Assembly (NCBI GenBank): GCA_001584585.1
Contig: LSYV01000032.1
Coordinates: forward strand, 342,377 to 370,105
Reading direction: 5' to 3'
Length of the DNA: 27,729 bases
From: Gonium pectorale
Taxonomy: Eukaryota > Chlorophyta > Chlorophyceae > Chlamydomonadales > Volvocaceae
The position numbers and the translations under genes were made by a program. Positions 22,801 through 27,729 of the stretch are shown here, in pieces. The notes beneath the pieces were generated by a model. The model saw nothing but the letters and a program-made list of their open reading frames with translations. It was not told the DNA's origin and did not search any database. How positions within the stretch are numbered: the stretch's first letter is position 1; each line of letters begins with the position of its first letter.

Positions 22801-25800
22801 CGTTGATGGTGTGGGATTGACTGATGAAGATCGGATGGATACTATCGAGTCAATTAATGAGGAAGTACCTTCCATCAATCAAGGAACCACATTGAAGGCA
22901 GCGGGCAAGGGTATCAGGGTTTTAAGAAACAACGAGGCGAACCAACGGCACCCAACCGCCAGCGGCGCCTACGAGCACCGCCCCAATCTAGCCAAGTGAC
23001 CCTGATCCAGTCGTTCCTGATTCCCCCACCCATCGCACACTGCCGTTTCTTACCGCACGCTCGTCCCTCTTTGACGCACTCACATTGCTGTTCATGCACC
23101 GCCTCGGAAAGCTGGATATTGCAGGTCGGCAGCGACCCGTCGGCCTCTCTACAGGAGCGCGGCAGAGGGCCAGGGTGGGATGTCGCTGTGACGGAGGGTG
23201 GCTCTGGGCGGATGGTTCAAACAGATAGTACGGCGGCAGAGCGCACAGTCATGGCTGGAGGGGGAGGTCCTTCCCCCGACGACGGCGGCTGGGGGCTGCG
23301 AATGCCGTACAGAGGAAGAGGGCCAAGGGGGAGGTAAGCCTGGAGGGCTTGCCCCGTGGCCGCGGCGTCCTGAGGCAGCCCCAACGTATGGCATGCAGGC
23401 GAGAGCCTGATTCGCTCCCCGCCCCGCCAGGCCCCTCAGCCCTTGTTGAAGAAGCCTGGCTCAACCCCCCGGGCCGTCTGCCCAGCTGCTCATGGCCACC
23501 AACAAATAACCTGCCTTACACTTAGGGCTGCGGCGGCCCTCGAATGCCCGCAACATTCCTGCTCATCGCCCGCCTGTCGCCCGTTGAGTAAAAAACGCGA
23601 CCGGCCCCACCTGTCCTGCCGGCCGCCACCGTACCGCTCGACAACGCCAATGTCCACGGCGGTGGCCGCCTCGTCACCCGCCTCCGGCACCTTTAGCGCC
23701 GCCGCTGTCGCCCCCGCCGCAAGGGCCGGCAGCGGGGGCTGCCCCAAAAGCCGCTTCCGTCTCAGCCACAAGGCGATCCCCACCAGCGCCAACAGGAATG
23801 GAATGACTGCAAATGGTCAACAAAAACAGCGAGTGGGAGTTGAAGGCGGCGGGGGGCGCACTGCGGTACGCGGCGTTGTGTCCGGTGCGCGCGTCGCCTG
23901 AGCCGCGCGCGGGGCGAGCAACAAGCGGCCAGGCTCTGCATGTACGACAGAACGGCACAATCGCAGCGCACAAAATAAAGCACGCATCGCGCGATCGGCT
24001 GCGCGTGTGCTCGTGGCCCTGCCGTATCCTGTGCTCGGCAGGCGAGCATGTTGCTAATAACTTTGTCAGAAGTGATAAACTCAGGATGTCAATCCATCAA
24101 ACTCCTGCATACATATCCATGGCTATTGAGGCAGAGCCATGCTCCTGCATGCATCCATTGCACGCAAGTTCACACGTGCCGTACACCCTACGGGCATGAC
24201 AGGCACGCCGTACGGTATACGGCTGAACGGCTCACCTCCGAGTACGGTGGCTAGGATGACGGCAAGCTCCCGGCGAGAGACGCTGCCGCCACCGTGGCCG
24301 CCGCCGGCCAACACCGCTGCCGCTGGCGGCTGAGCATAGAGGTCGTACGTGTCGACCTCGACCATGCCGTACGATGCGACTGCCTCGCTCGTGCAGACTG
24401 GCAGGCCTCGGGAAATTACGCAGTCGGAGGGCACCACGTGTGTGCAGAAGTAAGTCGTGTTGTAGTATGCAACCTGGCAGAGGCGGGCACGGGTACCGAG
24501 AGGCAGCACTTTCCAAGGCGCAAACAAGCCCTTTAACGCAGCTGAGGTTAGGTTGGGCTACAGGTACCCGTCAAAGCCTGTGCGGCCGTGGGTAGATTGC
24601 CCTTCACTCCAGCAATTTGCAGCTCAGGTTGGGGGTCATCAGGCGCGTGGGAGTGCCTGGCCTAAGATAATGAGCATGTGGCGCTAGTCAACTTGGAAAT
24701 ACTTGCGTAATGTGTGCGGTAGGAATGTATGTGCGGAATGCATGCGATAGGCAGCAGCCCAAGACAATGCAACAACATGCAACTAGGTCCTACCTAGTTG
24801 AGTTCCCGACCGAACAGTCCCAAGCACCGTCCCGGGCCTGCATGTCTGCATGCCAGCCCCAGCTCCCCCACTCACGCTTCCAATGTTAATGCGAACCCCG
24901 CTGAGCCCCAGAATGAAGCCAGCTATTGCAAAGTCCATCATAAGAAAGGCCTCAGCCAGGCAGCTACGCGCGATGGCGGCCGTGATGCTGGCGGCGACGG
25001 GTGGGCAAAACCCCGTCAAAATGCTGACGTTCTGGCTGCCCGGTAGCTGTTCAGGCCGCGGTATGGTACGGGAGTACTTGGCGGTAAAATTGAAGGGGGC
25101 GCAGAGCGAGTACGACAGTACGACATCCCGCAAGATGAGCATGGAGTCGGGCTGGAGCATGACGAGGTCCAGACCGCTGGAGCTGACCGCCGAGGGCTGG
25201 CGCGGGTTTGCGATGAAGAGGCGCTCGAGAGTGAGGGTTGCGTTGCTGGTGACCTCGATGCGCCGCTTCAGGTAGGCCACGTCCAGCGTGGGCAGCAGCG
25301 GGCCCGATGACCCCCGGATGACCAGGTCCCGGGAGACGAAGACTACAGCATAGCAGAGACCAGATCGCGAGGACAAGAGGGGTAGGAATCAAGGGCAGGC
25401 GTCGCGCGGAAGCAGGGGCGGCGGGGGAGGGATGGACCGGCAGGATCGGGTGGTTTGCTCATAACTCCCTTGTGCACTAGACTTGTTTGAACACTCTGTC
25501 ACACATAATAACTCAACACACCCCTTTGCCATCACCTCGGCCGCGGACTTGTTCGTTCGCTGTCATGCGCGCTACATCGTCTTGCACCAGAGCAAAGCCA
25601 CTCCCAGTGATCTCTATCGTCGTGCAGTTACTGCTGTCGCGCAGCGCCACAAAGAGAGATTCCGTATCGTGAGAAACGCATTTGGCACCAGCAGTACCAC
25701 CCCAGCAGCATGCAAGACATAACGCGACGAGGTGTATCCATACACGGGCGCAGTGTCTTCCTTGCTTGCTCTTGTAGCATAGCGGTCCAGCAGCAGCGCG

Positions 25801-25857
25801 CTCGTTCTGGGCAAGTATCGCATCAATAATAATAATAATAATCGAGGTGGTGACCAT
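16499..25857 (-). CDS. Receptor-like Ser/Thr protein kinase (TKL-like), single-pass membrane protein, 16 exons
   Basis: Minus-strand exons: 25857-25536, 25342-24876, 24473-24236, 23806-23611, 23148-23084, 22458-21833, 21153-21064, 20742-20647, 20343-20251, 19992-19920, 18679-18588, 18403-18312, 18040-17974, 17720-17659, 17052-17007, 16810-16499 (TAG). All phases agree; 978 aa. Order: hydrophobic signal segment (about 39-58, ending GGTAGA); ectodomain to about 330 with five N-glycosylation sequons and TLTLERL/MLILRDVVL strands that may form a beta-helix; one membrane span (333-357) followed by RRKR; Ser/Gly/Ala-rich linker; kinase domain with LGRGAFATV (628-636), VAVK (K649), alpha-C EIAIL, HRDLKPANVLL (742-752), DFG (762-764), APE (787-789), SDIYGFGVLMWE and CWEQDPRKRPS. 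All catalytic residues are present. Two introns have GC donors. Start codon uncertain: the same frame is open upstream to an ATG at 26088, through AT-rich sequence unlike coding DNA. Ligand and substrate unknown. Confidence 0.92.
17224..17253. repeat. 30-bp near-perfect palindrome in a kinase intron
   Basis: Arms ACCGTACTGTACAAT and ATTGTACTGTACGGT pair at 14 of 15 positions with no spacer. It lies inside the intron 17053-17658. Neighbouring introns have many GTACGG/CCGTAC words, so it may come from a short mobile element or from expansion of that word. Confidence 0.75.
17721..17973 (-). other. GC-AG intron in the kinase gene (subdomain IX to X)
   Basis: Donor CAG|GCGGGT, acceptor GTGCAG. 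Splicing gives RPWRGMSPVQ followed by VALAVGFHNQRLRLPEGEHP, the expected kinase order. The nearest downstream GT would put the next exon out of frame. Confidence 0.8.
18041..18311 (-). other. GC-AG intron in the kinase gene (within subdomain IX)
   Basis: Donor TACGG|GCGAGT, acceptor GCACAG. Splicing in phase 2 restores SDIYGFGVLMWEMLSRERPW, the conserved subdomain IX. The GT four bases further on would shift the frame and lose the motif. Confidence 0.85.
19664..19765. repeat. Duplicated CA-repeat unit in a kinase intron
   Basis: A CA dinucleotide run followed by GTGCCGGC occurs at about 19668-19687 and again at about 19739-19758, in the large intron 18680-19919. It looks like a local duplication of about 70 bp. 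No exon signal is seen in this intron. Confidence 0.65.
22606..22717. repeat. Purine-rich minisatellite (GGAGGAGGGCAGGAGGG type) in a kinase intron
   Basis: About 110 bp of GGAGG/GGGCAGG units on the plus strand, inside the intron 22459-23083. In the kinase transcript it reads as a C-rich pyrimidine tract ending about 150 nt before the acceptor. The plus strand has many G runs and could form G-quadruplexes or triplex DNA. Confidence 0.8.
25826..25842. repeat. AAT microsatellite near the proposed kinase start
   Basis: About six AAT units. In the modelled kinase frame it encodes six isoleucines right after the proposed start Met-Val-Thr-Thr-Ser. If translation starts elsewhere, it lies in the 5' UTR. 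Confidence 0.8.
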
Positions 25858-27019
25858 GTTGCTTCTAAGAGTATGATATAGTAGCAGCGGCAGAAAACAA
25901 AAGAGACTTGTGATCGCTATATTGCCGTATTGGGTTATGGTCGTAGTAGTGTTCGTTGTCGACCCCAAGCCGTCAGCGCCATACATCAGCGCCAGAGTTA
26001 CCTGCCCTATCATTTTAATCGAGCTGATTCTACCCGACCTTTGCAAGCTAAGGGGCCGCGAGGTCGGGGGGCCTTCGGTGGCATACATACATCTGCATGT
26101 ACGGCCAGGGTTGGGCGCACCCTAAACAAACGTTTAGGCTCTACAATAATCTAAATGAAAAGGAGAAACTCGCAGCACTACCCTTAGTAAGCCGATTTTT
26201 TTCAATTTGTCCCGTGCGACCCCGGCTGTATTTCTGGTTCCCGATCTCAGCGCGTGCCACATGTGCGGAATGTGTGCAAGATGATGCAAAAGTGTACTTG
26301 CAGCCCATGCGGCCGAGCTTATGAAGGCTTTTTATACAGGTACTACTAGGATAGATGATTATGTTCCTTGTCGAAATACAGCGGAGAGCCCGCTCGCTCC
26401 TTACAATATTGGCACGGCGGGAACCAAGCGACGGCGGCAATGGCGCGCCTTCGGGGTAAAAGCTAGTGACACACCTGGTTGTATCGGAAAACTATGCCAT
26501 CTGGCAGGCAGCAGGCCGCTGCTGCTGCTCCCTGCCTGCAGCATGGCTTACGGCGGACAGTTTGGGAACCCATGATACTGAAAAATAAATCAATAAACAA
26601 AATAATGACATGATAAACAGATCTCTGGCGTAACCTTAAGGATGTAGCCCGGGAGGCGCCGCGGCAGAGCCCCGCCGCCTGCGATTTAGGGGGCCCGCCC
26701 CCCAGAACTCAACAACTAATAAGCAAGCGATCGAGTGTCCACGAGGCGTACGGCACTAGGCGAGGTGTACTGCAGTAGCAGGGCACAGGGTTAAGCCAAC
26801 GCGCGGCCATCTGACTGTGCCCCTGCCCGCGCCCTTAAATCCTTATTCGCCCGCACATGTGTGGCGCTGCTGCCCTGCGGCATGGCTAGGCCTGCTCGAA
26901 TGGTAGTGGGCGGGGGGGTGCGAGAGGAGATGCATTCCCCGCTTGCCCTAGCAAGCCGTCACGCACTGCGCCTTAACGCCATGGATGGGTTAGTTCAGCC
27001 CAAACGCCGTGGCCTTCCG
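25858..27019 (-). promoter_or_regulatory. Upstream region of the kinase gene with a possible TATA box
   Basis: The DNA changes from GC-rich to mixed and locally AT-rich (about 26575-26625). On the minus strand TATAAAAA is present at 26336-26329, which would place transcription start near 26300 and give a 5' UTR of about 450 nt with upstream ATGs. The stretch from 26640 to 27019 has no gene that I can support. The promoter call rests on one motif only. Confidence 0.3.
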
Positions 27020-27527
27020 TCATTCCCCCATCCGGACATGTATGCCCACTCGGATGGCTGAGCGGTGGGGCGGGGGCACATGATTCCCAGCTCTAAGGCC
27101 ATGCCAGGTGCGCTGCGTGCCCGCCCTGGACAGGGCAGGTGCCATTTTCCCAAGGGTGGGGGCGTTACACAGGGCAGCTGGGCCCCGCTGCCCTGGCTGG
27201 GCCCCGCTGTTGTGGAGGGCTTGGACGACGCGGGCCATCTCGAAGGCGAAGTTGTCTGGGTCGGTGATGACGCGCCCGAGCCGGTGGAATTGGCCGGCAA
27301 GCAGGGCGCGCTTGGCGGGGAAGTTGACGTTGCTATCCGCAGCAATGAACCGCGTCAGACGCAAGGCCTTGAAACCGGGCTGGTCACGTTTGTCGTTGCC
27401 GCTGCCACTGCTCAGGCTGCCAGCGGCGAGTGCGGTGGCGGCGGCGGCGACCGTGGTGACGGCGGAGGCGACGTTGCCAGCAGTAGGCCGCTGCTCTGGC
27501 GGCGTTGGAACAGGGGGCTATCCAGCC
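27020..27527 (-). CDS. Unidentified open reading frame, possibly part of another gene
   Basis: On the minus strand a frame opens just after a stop near 27520 and runs to 27020. Its middle part (about 27400-27220) reads like real protein, with mixed hydrophobic and charged residues (LRLTRFIAADSNVNFPAKRA, then LAGQFHRLGRVITDPDNFAF, then EMARVVQ). A possible acceptor, GACCAG, precedes it at about 27380. After 27220 the frame turns into Gly/Pro/Ala-rich sequence that may be intron. I do not recognise a family. It may be an exon of a gene extending beyond the right edge or a pseudogene fragment. Confidence 0.35.
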
Positions 27528-27640
27528 CAAGCGGCGAGTCCAAACACGCCAGCAGGCCCGGGCCGCCGCCCGGACTCCCCGAGATGCAGCCCCTCTGGGG
27601 AGCCTGTAATCTGTATCTGAGATGCCGGAGATGGCGGAGT
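27385..27640 (-). pseudogene. Diverged partial copy of the kinase linker exon
   Basis: This stretch matches about 21950-22190 of the kinase linker exon in the same orientation. Shared blocks include GCCACTGCTCAGG, GTGACGGCGGAGGC, GGCCGCTGCTCTGG, GGCTATCCAGC and ATCGAGATG/ATCTGAGATG. In the frame matching the kinase (…DSPLFQRRQSSGLLL against DSLLPQRVQSSGPLL) the copy carries two extra bases just after CTGCTG and shifts frame, then hits a stop. The copy has no glycine loop following it; different sequence continues instead. Confidence 0.6.
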
Positions 27641-27729
27641 ACAGCGGTTCGTCGTGTGCCGCCAGCCTGGTTATCTTAAAACGTTTTTCAAAAAATACCC
27701 CTTAGTTGTGGACATGATTTGCGAAAAAT

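Noticed and set aside
27065..27679. 204-codon plus-strand frame at the right edge
   Set aside because: The similarity to the kinase linker lies on the minus strand and the plus frame has no family features; it is a shadow.

Overview
The window looks like nuclear DNA of a volvocine green alga, Chlamydomonas or a close relative. It is GC-rich, full of trinucleotide and minisatellite repeats, and its genes are split into many short exons with strong GTGAG/GTGCG donors and CAG acceptors. Proteins carry long Ala, Gln, Pro and Gly runs. No prokaryotic layout (ribosome binding sites, operons) is visible. One run of N spans 11498-11745. Gene models were built by hand from reading frame, splice consensus, exon-phase agreement and protein family motifs; none has transcript support here.

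Layout. (1) Minus strand, 3968 down to 1 and beyond the left edge: the N-terminal 824 codons of a large low-complexity protein in five phase-consistent exons, function unknown. (2) 3969-5598: divergent upstream region shared by gene 1 and the next gene. (3) Plus strand, 5599-10735: a complete ten-exon PP2C-type protein phosphatase (624 aa) with all the main catalytic motifs. (4) 10736-16498: a convergent 3' region of about 5.8 kb with the gap, minisatellites and no gene I can support. (5) Minus strand, 25857 down to 16499: a sixteen-exon receptor-like protein kinase (978 aa as modelled) with signal peptide, glycosylated ectodomain, one membrane span, a Ser/Gly/Ala-rich linker, and a TKL-like Ser/Thr kinase domain split over ten exons. 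(6) 25858-27729: kinase upstream region, then a diverged, frameshifted copy of part of the kinase linker exon (about 27385-27640) joined to an unidentified open reading frame on the minus strand.

How they may work together: a membrane receptor-like kinase and a PP2C phosphatase lie as convergent neighbours. Plant PP2Cs often reverse receptor-kinase signalling, so a functional link is possible, but that is inference from position only. The most notable structural points are three introns with GC instead of GT donors, fixed by conserved protein motifs on both sides; a dispersed intronic motif seen four times; a perfect GC hairpin just past the kinase stop codon; and the kinase-linker duplication at the right edge.
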